From Bacteroidales bacterium (GTDB lineage Bacteria; Bacteroidota; Bacteroidia; Bacteroidales; F082): 64,000 nucleotides of DNA. The stretch's first letter is position 1; each line of letters opens with the position of its first letter. Location: positions 1 to 64,000 of the forward strand of contig JAFYIE010000018.1 in assembly GCA_017538795.1 (NCBI GenBank), written 5' to 3'. Shown here piece by piece: positions 13,164 to 22,302 of this stretch. Below the pieces are notes generated by a model. It did not search any database and was not told the DNA's origin. It saw nothing but the letters and a program-made list of their open reading frames with translations. Made by a program: the position numbers and the translations under genes.

Positions 13164-15512
13164 TTATCCCTCAAAGCCTTTTTTTCTGAGTTTTTCAAGA
13201 TTTAGATAGAAAGCGTATTTCATTCTATCAGTCAAAGATTTACGACCGTGTACAACATCATCCATAACTTTCCATTTCCAATCTTCAAGAACACGTCTTC
13301 GACGATCCCATTCAACCATACACTCAACAAGCTCCAAGGTTATATCATTTGATGGTTGAAGCTTTGACTGGGAATTTTCATCTTTTGCAGGTTCCTGATC
13401 TGCCATTGTATCGGCTTCTTCAAGCAGCTCGATGTTGTGTTCACACACTGTTTCATACACTGTCATTGCTTTACGAATATCGTTTGGAGCAAACTTGTGT
13501 TTGAATTTAATCTTTGAAGCTGTATCACGAGCAATTGTTTGTTGATTGATACTCATACAACCTGATTCCTGACCCCAATCAGCAAACTTTTTCCATAATG
13601 GAATTGGTATAGATGTGATGATTCCCAGTTCGTGTTGCAAAGTTCTTTCCTCGTCTTCATCGGGTTCGGATATCACATTCCTTTTAGGTGGGTTGTTTGG
13701 ATCGATTAAGTCTAAAGCGATAGTATTAATATCGAAAGCCCAAGTGTGTTCTTTGACTTTTTCCCAGCATTCTTCTTTCTTTGCCCATTCAATATAATGC
13801 GAAACAGGTGACTCGTTTAAAATAAATCTATTCACTTGTTTCATCAAATCATAAATTACATCTGACAGCACTTGTGAAATTTCTTGATTTTGCCAAATTT
13901 TATATAGATTCAGCCTACCGTCGGTCAGCTTGTTTAATAGTGCAATAGTATAAGGCACTACAACTTGTTTCATTTCACCTATACAATAGTCGTTTTTCTT
14001 GGTGCCATAGCGAGCATCTGCAGTCCTAAACAATATGGCTTTGGAAATAGTATCCTCAAAAAAGACATTGTTAATCTTTTTTATATTTTCAGGCAAGTTG
14101 TCGTTGATGAATTTTGCATAGTTTTTTTCGTTGCCTCGAACAACTATATGTGGACCAATTACTAATTTTTTGCCGTCGTAAACCTCTTCGTATGTATTTA
14201 TGTATTTTGCCAATTCGACCTTGGTAAATACTTGTTTTGAAGGGTATTTATGCTCGAATGAGTTGAGACGGGTTTTGGTGAAGCCTTCCTTTTGACGCAA
14301 ATTCTTGTATTGTCCACGAGCTCTTTCAAAGAACCAATATGTTTGCATATTGTTATGAGCGGTAAGCGGTGTGAGAATGTAACGGGAAAGTTTTTCAAAT
14401 TCAACGAGATGAGGATTGTTAGCTGTAAAGTCGGCATCATTAACTTTATTCTGCGTATTCGCATACTTGGAAATCTCTGATACGATTTTACTAAATTGGT
14501 CTTGTTTTTTAATGATGGAGAATTTTACTTGAACATATATGTCGGAAATATCAGCTTTATCTTTTTTGTGAGTGTGATATATAGATGCAGTTGTTTGACC
14601 TCCGTTTACAATTTGGAGATTGCTGATCTTTTTGATATAATGACCTGTTTCGTCTAATTCAATATGGTCAGCAGTTGCAGCTATACCATTGTTGAATGCC
14701 AAGAACATGTGAGGTCTGTTTTTAATAGTTTCACGAATCCCCTTATTTATTTTTCCAGTAAATTGTAGGAAAGAACGAACGTTTTGTTCAAGCAGTCGTG
14801 CACCAAATCTTTCGTATAAATTTGCCAAGCATAGACCTGGTATAATGGCAATGTAAGCTTGATAATCTTCATTTTCATTACTTGCAGGAAGACATGGAAG
14901 AAGAAAATGTTCTTCCTCAAAGTTAATCTCAATAGGTACTCTGGATTGCTCAGATATTTTATAGATAAAGTTTATGTCAATGACACGATAGAAAATTTTA
15001 TATCCAGATATTTCAACGCTATCAGGGAATTCACCTTGGTAGTCACCGTTTGTGATAATAAAAGCATTAACACGAATTAGATTATTTCTTAATTCAGGAT
15101 AGCTACCGAGAGTATTTGCGAATTCAAATATTTGAGAGGATTCTGCGACTTCATTGGCATAGTCGTTATAGATGCATTTGCGAAAGAAATTTGTTATACG
15201 TGTAGCAGCGCGTTTTACTTCATCTTTTGAAATAGTCGGGATGTCTTCTTCGGCTTGGAATATTGACACGAACAAATCGACAGTTTCGTAGTTGTCGGAA
15301 ATAGCATAAGCATTTATTTTATGCTGATTCTTGGTTCCCAATGCTTTTTCGTCATAGGCAATGTCGGCATTCTCTGTTTCTCCAGCTTCTGCCAATAAAT
15401 CAACAACATATCTGGTAAATGCTTGTTCAAGAGATTCGCCATCTTCGTTAGCTATTTGCCTGGCTTGTATTTCTTGGATAAAAGATTTGTAAAACTTACT
15501 GATTTCTTTCAT
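13164..15512 (-). CDS. AIPR family protein (abortive-infection-type)
   Basis: The 782-residue protein belongs to the AIPR family (PF10592). The diagnostic core is MFLAFNNGIAATADHIEL followed by LQIVNGGQTTASIYHTHKK, then YANTQNKVNDADFTANNPHL. The first ~250 residues resemble other AIPR proteins and may carry a degenerate nuclease-like fold; the C-terminal 200 residues are charged and helical. AIPR is named for abortive infection phage resistance, and its biochemical activity is not clear to me. It overlaps the upstream PD-(D/E)XK gene by four bases (ATGA), so translation is probably coupled. Its place in a methylase/MORC/Z1 operon makes a restriction or abortive-effector role likely. Confidence 0.85.
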   Translation of the reverse strand: MKEISKFYKSFIQEIQARQIANEDGESLEQAFTRYVVDLLAEAGETENADIAYDEKALGTKNQHKINAYAISDNYETVDLFVSIFQAEEDIPTISKDEVKRAATRITNFFRKCIYNDYANEVAESSQIFEFANTLGSYPELRNNLIRVNAFIITNGDYQGEFPDSVEISGYKIFYRVIDINFIYKISEQSRVPIEINFEEEHFLLPCLPASNENEDYQAYIAIIPGLCLANLYERFGARLLEQNVRSFLQFTGKINKGIRETIKNRPHMFLAFNNGIAATADHIELDETGHYIKKISNLQIVNGGQTTASIYHTHKKDKADISDIYVQVKFSIIKKQDQFSKIVSEISKYANTQNKVNDADFTANNPHLVEFEKLSRYILTPLTAHNNMQTYWFFERARGQYKNLRQKEGFTKTRLNSFEHKYPSKQVFTKVELAKYINTYEEVYDGKKLVIGPHIVVRGNEKNYAKFINDNLPENIKKINNVFFEDTISKAILFRTADARYGTKKNDYCIGEMKQVVVPYTIALLNKLTDGRLNLYKIWQNQEISQVLSDVIYDLMKQVNRFILNESPVSHYIEWAKKEECWEKVKEHTWAFDINTIALDLIDPNNPPKRNVISEPDEDEERTLQHELGIITSIPIPLWKKFADWGQESGCMSINQQTIARDTASKIKFKHKFAPNDIRKAMTVYETVCEHNIELLEEADTMADQEPAKDENSQSKLQPSNDITLELVECMVEWDRRRRVLEDWKWKVMDDVVHGRKSLTDRMKYAFYLNLEKLRKKGFEG

Positions 15513-16519
15513 AAGCCTTGAATATCTGTTATAACTTGGTTTTCCGGCACTAAATAGTCGTCACACATAGCAAGAACTATGGAATAAGTTACATTGCCCA
15601 CCCCATCACGTAACTCGCTTTCTTTAATGCGAGGGAAAGCCTTGTCAATTTTATAAAGTTTCTCAAACCGTATCTGATAAAATCTGTCTTTATACAAATT
15701 TGCCTGAGCATCAGCATAACCAGCTTCAAATAATTTAGCATTGAACGCTGTTAATGCAGGAACATCAGATGATAAGATTTGTCGTATTACTTCTATTTTG
15801 TCGCAAAGAGTTTGTCCATTGGCTTTTGATACTTCAACAGAACAATGATACAAATACAATGACTCAAACAAGCTTTCATCCAATTGCCGTTCACTACTAA
15901 TCTTTACTTCCTGCGGATTACTTGTAGCCGTTGTTTTTACTTCGACAGCCCAACTTGTTCCTTGGAAATCACGTAAAGCCTTATCAACGCCAACCCATGT
16001 ATGTAAAACGTCGGAAGGCTGAAGCTTAGATTTAGTTAGAATCTTTTGCAGAAAATGAAGTTCGCCATACAGACCTTGTTGTTCAGCAGTAGAAAGTCCG
16101 TCTGAATTGATTTTTTCAAACATAGATTTCCACTTTTCCATCTGATTTATAATGGTGCGAACTCTCTTTTTTTCAGTTGTGATATCAATGACAGATTGGA
16201 TAACATTATCGCAGAGAGCCGCAAATATGTCTTTGTTAAACGGTGTAACCAATTGTATTGATAGCAGGTTGGAGTGATTGAATGCTGTATCTTGGAACAG
16301 AGAAACCCTCAGATCTTTTAGGTTTTCGAAAGCACTAATATCTATGCGTAAAGTATCGCTTATGACAAAAGCAATACCATAGAATCTATCAGGATGTTGG
16401 TATGTAACATAGATGTGGAATGGTTTATCGCTTTTAAAAAGCTTTTTGTATAGTCCTTTTTGTGGACTTTGTTCCATTTCCTCCCATAGTTCCAGGATGT
16501 GATAGTTATTCTCTGTCAT
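15509..16519 (-). CDS. PD-(D/E)XK motif protein (DUF4420-like)
   Basis: This 336-residue protein matches the PF14390 'PD-(D/E)XK motif' family. The putative active site is intact: glutamate at about residue 153 (GLYGELHFLQKIL), aspartate near 184 (ALRDFQG) and the E-V-K triad at 193-195 (SWAVEVKTTATS). These residues in this order are typical of restriction-type nucleases. In the operon it overlaps the Z1 helicase gene by 14 bases and the AIPR gene by four. I infer it is the main cleavage subunit, with AIPR or Vsr as alternatives. The first ~130 residues form a family-specific beta-rich part of unknown role. Confidence 0.85.
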   Translation of the reverse strand: MTENNYHILELWEEMEQSPQKGLYKKLFKSDKPFHIYVTYQHPDRFYGIAFVISDTLRIDISAFENLKDLRVSLFQDTAFNHSNLLSIQLVTPFNKDIFAALCDNVIQSVIDITTEKKRVRTIINQMEKWKSMFEKINSDGLSTAEQQGLYGELHFLQKILTKSKLQPSDVLHTWVGVDKALRDFQGTSWAVEVKTTATSNPQEVKISSERQLDESLFESLYLYHCSVEVSKANGQTLCDKIEVIRQILSSDVPALTAFNAKLFEAGYADAQANLYKDRFYQIRFEKLYKIDKAFPRIKESELRDGVGNVTYSIVLAMCDDYLVPENQVITDIQGL

Positions 16520-19340
16520 ATTCTACATCATTTTCGTTGTCAAAAGAATCTTCTGTTGAAGCAATATCCGCAATAGTGTTCACTTGATATGAAACTGCCT
16601 CTCCCGTGTTGGTGTGTGGGAAAGAGATCGCGAATCCAATAAACGGTTCGTCGTCTTTAGAATAAACCTCTGTTCCCGGTATAATGCTGCCATTATTATC
16701 AACTATGTTAGAACCTTCAGGATTTAAAGGATAGATGATAAGAAGAGGATTTTTTTCCGAACGGAATTTTTCGCGAACTATTATAGGAGCTGGATAATCA
16801 TGCTCCCACGTCTCGCCTTTACCTTCTTTTTCTTTCTTTGTTAATTCCAGAGCTTTTTCCAATACTTCGGTGTCCAGATCAATAAATTCTTCTTTTTGAT
16901 TACCAACGATGTGGTTCTTTCTAATGAAGTAAGTATCGAAATCGCTTATATCTTTGGCTCGATTACGTGTCCAGCAACCGACGTTCATTTTGTTAGAGAA
17001 GGTGTGGTTTGATGAAGAATCGTTTTTGCTTAATAATGCTACACGCCACGAGGTCAACTCTCCTTTTAAAGATAGTTTCTCAATGTATTGGCAAATTAAG
17101 TCAAGATTAACTTTCTTCAACTCGGCAGGTAGTTTGAAGTTTTGGAAATAATCGCAAATTGTTTGAGGAGAAACATTTCGCCACAAATAATTGTTGTCTA
17201 TTTTTTCTGCTTTTCCCAAAGATGAGATGAAATTATCGGTAGCAATCAGATTACTCCTTTTAACAGTTTTTGACCTTGATAACTGATATGTTTCAATTAA
17301 ACGACCAGCCCAAGAAACTTGGACGGTTCTTGAATTGTACATTTTATTAACCGCAGTAATCTGAAGAACTCCTGGATGTGTACGGACTTTAAGCGCATAA
17401 TCATTAGGTGTGCCGCCAGATTCGTAGAGATAATTGAATTCATCACGAAGTTCTTCGCTGGCTAATGTGATGTGTCTAAACCATTCGTTTAATTCACTAC
17501 TTGTGAATAGACGGCATAAGTCAACATATCCCGGACGATATCCGAACCAACGTCCCATTTGCATCAATGTGTCGTACATTTTTGATGCGCGTAAGAAATA
17601 ACTAACAGAAAGACCTTCCAATGTTAAACCTCGTGAAAGTTTGTCACCGCCGATAGCAATAACAGAAAGTCCTGTTTTTTCATTTAATTGATAATCAATA
17701 ATGTCTCCTGAAGAGCCATTTATTGATTTAACTGTTATTTTTTGAACGGCGTTGAATAACTTGCTTTTTACTGTATCCCAATCGTGAACCTGGATTTTAT
17801 TATCAATGGTTGCAAGACTCGAGTTGAGAATCTTGTTGGATATGGTTCTGTATGAGTAATACTCTAATCCGTCAAATTCTATATTGTCGTCTTCAAAAAT
17901 TTGTCGGAACTCTTCCATAATGAAAGGATCGTCGGCTTCAATTTCTTGTTTATAGAACTTGAATTGACGATCAACCAGTTCCTTTATGGCGTTTTGCCAG
18001 ATTTGATAGCGCGATACGTGAATCAGCATGGAATTATGCTTGTGTTCTTGACCTCTGACAATACGTATTGCACAAGTTATAATAAAACACTTTATGGCAA
18101 TTTTCAGTGATTCAGGAATGTCGCCAAAAGTTGGTTTGACATCGTCTTTATGATGACCTTCAGGAACGAAATTACTGTAATCATTTATTGGAATAACAAT
18201 AGGTAGAAGATTGTTGTCGTCTTCAGTTGGGGTTATTGAAGTGCCAAAGACTTTGTCGGGACCGATGTAATTACTTGGTGCCGGAATATTGATTATAAAA
18301 TCACGTGGAAATAGATCGTCTTTAATAGTTGATGCTATAAAGATATTGGCAAATGGTGTTGCCGTATAACCAACGTACGCAGAACGAGAGAAAAGGCTGA
18401 TAATGCTTCTTATGCCGTTGTTGATTGCCGTTGGTGTTTCGTTAGGGTCTTTTTTGGTATTTATAGAAGCATGGTCTGCTTCATCATCGATGATAAGCAG
18501 TGCCTTTTGTGTTATCTGTGCATCATTGCTTTTTTGCTTGAGCCATGTATGCAAACGTTTTAATACGGAGGTGTTTTTCTTAACGACAAGGATAATCGGC
18601 TGCGGAGCGTTAAAGTTGAGACCAGTTGCGTTTGCCGCTTTACTGGTGAAATCACCTTTATCCAGACTTGTTGTATAAGAGTGAGCTATGGCGTTTTCAA
18701 ATCCAACTATTTTACCGACTCCAACCTTGGTCGTTAATCTGGTTTCATAATTTTTATCAGCACCAGTATCAAATCCAAGGAATCCTTCATCAATACGAAT
18801 TTGTGTTTGAGAACGCAGATTGTTGTGAATGCCTGCGAGGACAATAATTACTTTGAAACCAGCATCGGCAGCTTTGCAGATAAGGCCTGTGTAATTGGCG
18901 GTTTTGCCTGATTGAACCTGACCGACAACTAATCCCTTTTTAGAAATGACGATATTGTCGCGTTGAGGATTAAAAAGGTGATCGAGGATGCTGTCGGTTA
19001 AATCGTCATTATTTTGTATTACTGTATCGGAAAATCCTTTTTGTTCAGCAAGATATTTTTTATATCGAGTCCAGAATTGCCAATATCCGGGTTCGTGGTT
19101 TGATCTAAAATCCTTTAGCCAAGGTTCACGTCGTTCTCTGCCTGTTAATATTTGGTAATTATCTACGCGTGTACTATAAAGAGTGCTAAGTTCTTCAAAT
19201 AATAATTGTTTATCAATGCCATTGAAAAACGGCATGGAACAAACGTTATCTACGATATTTTTTAAGAAATCGTCTGTAACCGATGGCGAGGAAATCATGT
19301 TCCTGCATACATTTATTGCTTGTTCCAACAATTCATTCAT
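16506..19340 (-). CDS. Z1 domain SF2-type helicase/ATPase
   Basis: The 944-residue protein has the signs of a superfamily 2 motor with a Z1 domain (PF10593). The Walker A motif is GQVQSGKT (about 140-147), Walker B is LLIIDDEADHAS (281-292) and the TATPF motif III lies at 326-330. Motif V/VI-like sequences LSRGLTLEG (568-576) and QMGRWFGYRPG (594-604) carry the arginine-finger region. The Z1 region lies roughly between 380 and 650; about 290 C-terminal residues are less familiar. Z1 proteins are known almost only from predicted restriction-like operons with MutL/MORC-type ATPases. The start overlaps the upstream ATPase gene by four bases. It probably translocates or remodels DNA for the nuclease subunits. 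Confidence 0.9.
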   Translation of the reverse strand: MNELLEQAINVCRNMISSPSVTDDFLKNIVDNVCSMPFFNGIDKQLLFEELSTLYSTRVDNYQILTGRERREPWLKDFRSNHEPGYWQFWTRYKKYLAEQKGFSDTVIQNNDDLTDSILDHLFNPQRDNIVISKKGLVVGQVQSGKTANYTGLICKAADAGFKVIIVLAGIHNNLRSQTQIRIDEGFLGFDTGADKNYETRLTTKVGVGKIVGFENAIAHSYTTSLDKGDFTSKAANATGLNFNAPQPIILVVKKNTSVLKRLHTWLKQKSNDAQITQKALLIIDDEADHASINTKKDPNETPTAINNGIRSIISLFSRSAYVGYTATPFANIFIASTIKDDLFPRDFIINIPAPSNYIGPDKVFGTSITPTEDDNNLLPIVIPINDYSNFVPEGHHKDDVKPTFGDIPESLKIAIKCFIITCAIRIVRGQEHKHNSMLIHVSRYQIWQNAIKELVDRQFKFYKQEIEADDPFIMEEFRQIFEDDNIEFDGLEYYSYRTISNKILNSSLATIDNKIQVHDWDTVKSKLFNAVQKITVKSINGSSGDIIDYQLNEKTGLSVIAIGGDKLSRGLTLEGLSVSYFLRASKMYDTLMQMGRWFGYRPGYVDLCRLFTSSELNEWFRHITLASEELRDEFNYLYESGGTPNDYALKVRTHPGVLQITAVNKMYNSRTVQVSWAGRLIETYQLSRSKTVKRSNLIATDNFISSLGKAEKIDNNYLWRNVSPQTICDYFQNFKLPAELKKVNLDLICQYIEKLSLKGELTSWRVALLSKNDSSSNHTFSNKMNVGCWTRNRAKDISDFDTYFIRKNHIVGNQKEEFIDLDTEVLEKALELTKKEKEGKGETWEHDYPAPIIVREKFRSEKNPLLIIYPLNPEGSNIVDNNGSIIPGTEVYSKDDEPFIGFAISFPHTNTGEAVSYQVNTIADIASTEDSFDNENDVEYDRE

Positions 19341-20815
19341 AGCTCATCTATTATATCTTCGTAATAATTAAATGGTTCGATGGATTTCAGATATGCTTTT
19401 GCTTGAACATCTGACATTCCCTGAGCCAATTGATTTTCATACATTGTTGCCAGCATACTCTTGACAAGATTTGTGTCCATATCAGAATAAGGCTGTTTCT
19501 GTTCAGCGTCATTCTGGGCTTTGTCAATATATATGGTTTCTGTAGGAATCGCTTCTTCTATAAACTTCAACAATGTTTCGATTGCCTGTTCTGGTTTAAC
19601 TTCGGCCATCTTTTTGATATGTTTGATCATATCATGGTCGCGATTAACGACAAATGACCATTTGTTGTCTTTTTTCTTTTCAAGCCACAAAGGTTGAAAA
19701 CAAACACCAGCTTTTTGTTTGAGAATTCTTCCACGATGGCGATATACTTCACAACCAGCAGAACGAACTTCATTGGCATAAGAACGCAGTTGCTCAAGAC
19801 ATTTACTTGGAGGATAAGCTTTGGACTTTTTTATATCAATTTGCCAATCGAAGTCAAGAGTATTAGGCAAGTCAATTTGAATCCGCACCAATTTATAATG
19901 TTCTTCTTTTCGGAAAAGTCCGAGCCAGTCGCCAGCAAGTAAAAGACGATTACCACGATATACATAGAATCCTTGTTGAGCTGACCATCCGTTGATGCCT
20001 TCAGCACGTTTGTATGCTGCTTCGGATGAGAATTGATTTCTATGAGGAAGAATATATCCTTTCATTTTGGCACCACTACCTAAACCAATACTTTCTTCTG
20101 GTCGGTTTTGTGTGGCAGGCTCATCTGTGCAAAAAGGATTCCAAGGTTCGATTGGATGTTCACCCCAAAATATGGTTATGCTTTTATTCTCCAAAAAGCG
20201 ATGGAATGTCATTTCAAGATGACGTTTTACTCTGTCTAACGAATGAGAGAACTTTTCTTGTGCGTTTTGATTGGTTTCGCTTGTTTCTGGAGGAACAACT
20301 CTATCCAAATCAGTCCAAATTACAATTGTCCCTGATTTTTTGTCATCCAGAGCGTGTTTGAATTCATCTGGAATCCACTGTATGAGTTCCCATTTATCAC
20401 TTTGAGCGATGTAGTCCAAGTCCCAAGACCAATAAACAGGAGAATAACCTTCTTTACGACTTATAACTGAAAGCTTACGACATTGAGAAAAAGAAGCGGT
20501 TTTTAGACCTAATCCAAAACGACCAAGGTCGGTTGCGCTTCGGTCGTCCAGTGGGTTTTGTCCACCAGGGCAAAGAGCTTGAACAAGCTCTTCATTATTC
20601 ATTCCGCATCCATCATCACCAATGGTGATTATAGACTTACCACCACGCCAAAAGCGATTTAGACGTATGTTTTTAGCACCAGCTGATATGGAGTTGTCTA
20701 TAATATCAGCGATGGCTGTCTCGAGACTATATCCAATAGCACGAAAAGTCTCGATCATTGAAGAGGCTTTTGGAATTGCCGATTGCTTTCTTATGTTATC
20801 GTAGTCTAACTCCAT
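19337..20815 (-). CDS. MutL/MORC-like GHKL ATPase
   Basis: The 492-residue protein opens with a GHKL ATPase domain. The N box is ETAIADIIDNSISAGA (about 32-47), the G1 box ITIGDDGCGM (63-72) and the G2 box DLGRFGLGLKTAS (96-108). After the ATPase and an S5-like region (GFYVYRGNRLLLAGDW ... IDLPNTLDFDWQIDIKKSKAYPP) the rest is helical. This is the layout of prokaryotic MutL/MORC ATPases from predicted restriction-modification operons (Iyer, Abhiman and Aravind, 2008). ATP-driven dimerisation and clamping on DNA are inferred from MutL and MORC relatives. The gene starts two bases after the methyltransferase stop and overlaps the Z1 gene by four. Confidence 0.9.
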   Translation of the reverse strand: MELDYDNIRKQSAIPKASSMIETFRAIGYSLETAIADIIDNSISAGAKNIRLNRFWRGGKSIITIGDDGCGMNNEELVQALCPGGQNPLDDRSATDLGRFGLGLKTASFSQCRKLSVISRKEGYSPVYWSWDLDYIAQSDKWELIQWIPDEFKHALDDKKSGTIVIWTDLDRVVPPETSETNQNAQEKFSHSLDRVKRHLEMTFHRFLENKSITIFWGEHPIEPWNPFCTDEPATQNRPEESIGLGSGAKMKGYILPHRNQFSSEAAYKRAEGINGWSAQQGFYVYRGNRLLLAGDWLGLFRKEEHYKLVRIQIDLPNTLDFDWQIDIKKSKAYPPSKCLEQLRSYANEVRSAGCEVYRHRGRILKQKAGVCFQPLWLEKKKDNKWSFVVNRDHDMIKHIKKMAEVKPEQAIETLLKFIEEAIPTETIYIDKAQNDAEQKQPYSDMDTNLVKSMLATMYENQLAQGMSDVQAKAYLKSIEPFNYYEDIIDEL

Positions 20816-20817
20816 AA

Positions 20818-22092
20818 TTATAATTGTTCTGCGATTTGTTCTGCGATTTGTTCTGCCAATAATACAGGAACGGCATTCCCAATTTGTTTATATGCCGCAC
20901 TTCTTGTGCCTTCAAAGAAGTAGTCGTCTGGGAATGATTGCAAACGAGCTGCTTCACGAATTGATATAGAGCGAACGTTCTCTGTGGTTGGTTTCGGATT
21001 TGGATAAATATAGTAATGGCCGTCCATTGCTATATGTGCAACAACTGTATGACTACATCCGTTAGGATTCACGACAGAGAATCTGTTAAGAAATGTTTCT
21101 TTGTTCTTATGTTTTTGATGGTCGGCAGGGATTTCTTTGTATGATAGTTGTTTTCCTTCTTGCAAGTATTTTTTTATAGCCCAGACATAAATTTCACGGT
21201 CATTCAGATTGTTAGGTCTGGCAATGTGTTGGGTTGTGAATGGAATTACACCGCGAAGATTATTCACTTGTAGATACCTCATTTTAGATAAATCCTTGGT
21301 GTAATGAACGGCACCACAAAGTGTGCCTTCGCCAGCCTTTAATTTTGGCAAATCGGAAAACAAATCTTTCATGACCTTGTAATTGTTTTCTTGTTTCTGA
21401 AAATCAGGGTAATGATAATTAGTTGGATTGCCATTACCATCATGAGTTTTCCAACCTATGATAATCATACGTTGGCGTTTTTGCAGAACGCCAAAGTCTG
21501 ATGCCAATTGGATTTCCCCTCTTACTTCGTAGCCCAAACCCCTGACCAAATTCTGCAAATCACGATATGGTTCACCGTTTTTGGCCGTTCTGATGGAAGG
21601 AACGTTTTCAAATACAAACATTTGTGGATTGTATTTTTCCAAAAACTGAACATAGAATTTGTACAAGTCATTACGAGGGTCGGATTCAATTTTCTTTCCT
21701 AAACGAGCACGACCAGCTACGGAATAAGCTTGGCAAGGTGGACCGCCAATTATGATGTCGATGGGATGTCCATCTGCAAGACGATCAACTTTATCAAATA
21801 TATCTGGGATGGTTTTCGCACCAATTTCGGCTTGAATAACGCTGTCAATTATTTTGGATGGAACTTGTTCCCAGAGCTTTCTCCCATCTTCTTTTTCGTG
21901 TTTGTTTAGAAGATAATTTTCATACACTTGAAGTTGGCCGTGTTCACGCAAATAATGAAATGCTGCTCGTGTACGTAATGTATCACAAGCAAATTTTTCC
22001 ATTTCAATATGTGCAACCGGTTCAAATCCAGCCCTGATAAACCCTTCAGATAAACCTCCAGCACCTGCGAATAAATCAATAAATCTCGGCAT
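20818..22092 (-). CDS. DNA (cytosine-5-)-methyltransferase
   Basis: The 424-residue enzyme has all main C5-methyltransferase motifs: I (DLFAGAGGLSEGF), IV with the catalytic cysteine (GGPPCQAYSVAGR), VI (FVFENVPS), VIII (KRQRMIIIGW), IX (RLQSFPDDYFF) and X (YKQIGNAVPVLLAEQ). The target-recognition region lies between VIII and IX, so the sequence specificity cannot be read. An insertion between motifs I and IV carries a charged segment (NHKEKEDGRKLWEQ-like). It heads the six-gene operon, and the start at 22092 gives the standard MPRFIDLFAG N-terminus. It probably marks self DNA for the downstream MORC/Z1/nuclease proteins. The C-terminus ends in a 12-bp tandem repeat (AEQIAEQIAEQL). Confidence 0.93.
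   Translation of the reverse strand: MPRFIDLFAGAGGLSEGFIRAGFEPVAHIEMEKFACDTLRTRAAFHYLREHGQLQVYENYLLNKHEKEDGRKLWEQVPSKIIDSVIQAEIGAKTIPDIFDKVDRLADGHPIDIIIGGPPCQAYSVAGRARLGKKIESDPRNDLYKFYVQFLEKYNPQMFVFENVPSIRTAKNGEPYRDLQNLVRGLGYEVRGEIQLASDFGVLQKRQRMIIIGWKTHDGNGNPTNYHYPDFQKQENNYKVMKDLFSDLPKLKAGEGTLCGAVHYTKDLSKMRYLQVNNLRGVIPFTTQHIARPNNLNDREIYVWAIKKYLQEGKQLSYKEIPADHQKHKNKETFLNRFSVVNPNGCSHTVVAHIAMDGHYYIYPNPKPTTENVRSISIREAARLQSFPDDYFFEGTRSAAYKQIGNAVPVLLAEQIAEQIAEQL
20827..20856 (-). repeat. 12-bp tandem repeat at the methyltransferase 3' end
   Basis: TTCTGCGATTTG is repeated 2.5 times at 20827-20856, encoding IAEQ IAEQ at the extreme C-terminus. Copy-number change would alter the tail by four residues without a frameshift. 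Confidence 0.8.
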
Positions 22093-22186
22093 AATCCTGA
22101 ATAATAAAATCAAAAACAACAACCTATCTTCAGATTATGTATATAACCTATAAAATGGTTTAAAATACGTGCTCATAGTATCATGG

Positions 22187-22194
22187 CAAAGATA
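22187..22194 (-). promoter_or_regulatory. Candidate promoter of the defence operon
   Basis: TATCTTTG on the minus strand matches the -7 consensus and lies about 95 bases upstream of the methyltransferase start, leaving a leader of about 85 bases. The leader contains AACC...GGTT dyads. No separate controller protein gene is visible. No good -33 TTTG lies at the preferred spacing. Confidence 0.5.
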
Positions 22195-22268
22195 GTGAAA
22201 AATGTCAATAATATTATGAGTGTGTTAAAAAATTTTAAGATTTCTTGCAAAATTGTGCAAGTTATACT

Positions 22269-22295
22269 TAAAAAAAAGAAGCCCCGAAGGGCTTC
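22269..22295 (-). terminator. Terminator of the replication-gene operon
   Basis: GAAGCCC / GGGCTTC closes a CGAA-type tetraloop and is followed on the minus strand by about nine T. It sits just after the DUF3987 gene and separates the element core from the defence operon, which therefore has its own promoter. Confidence 0.9.
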
Positions 22296-22302
22296 GATAA
22301 GT

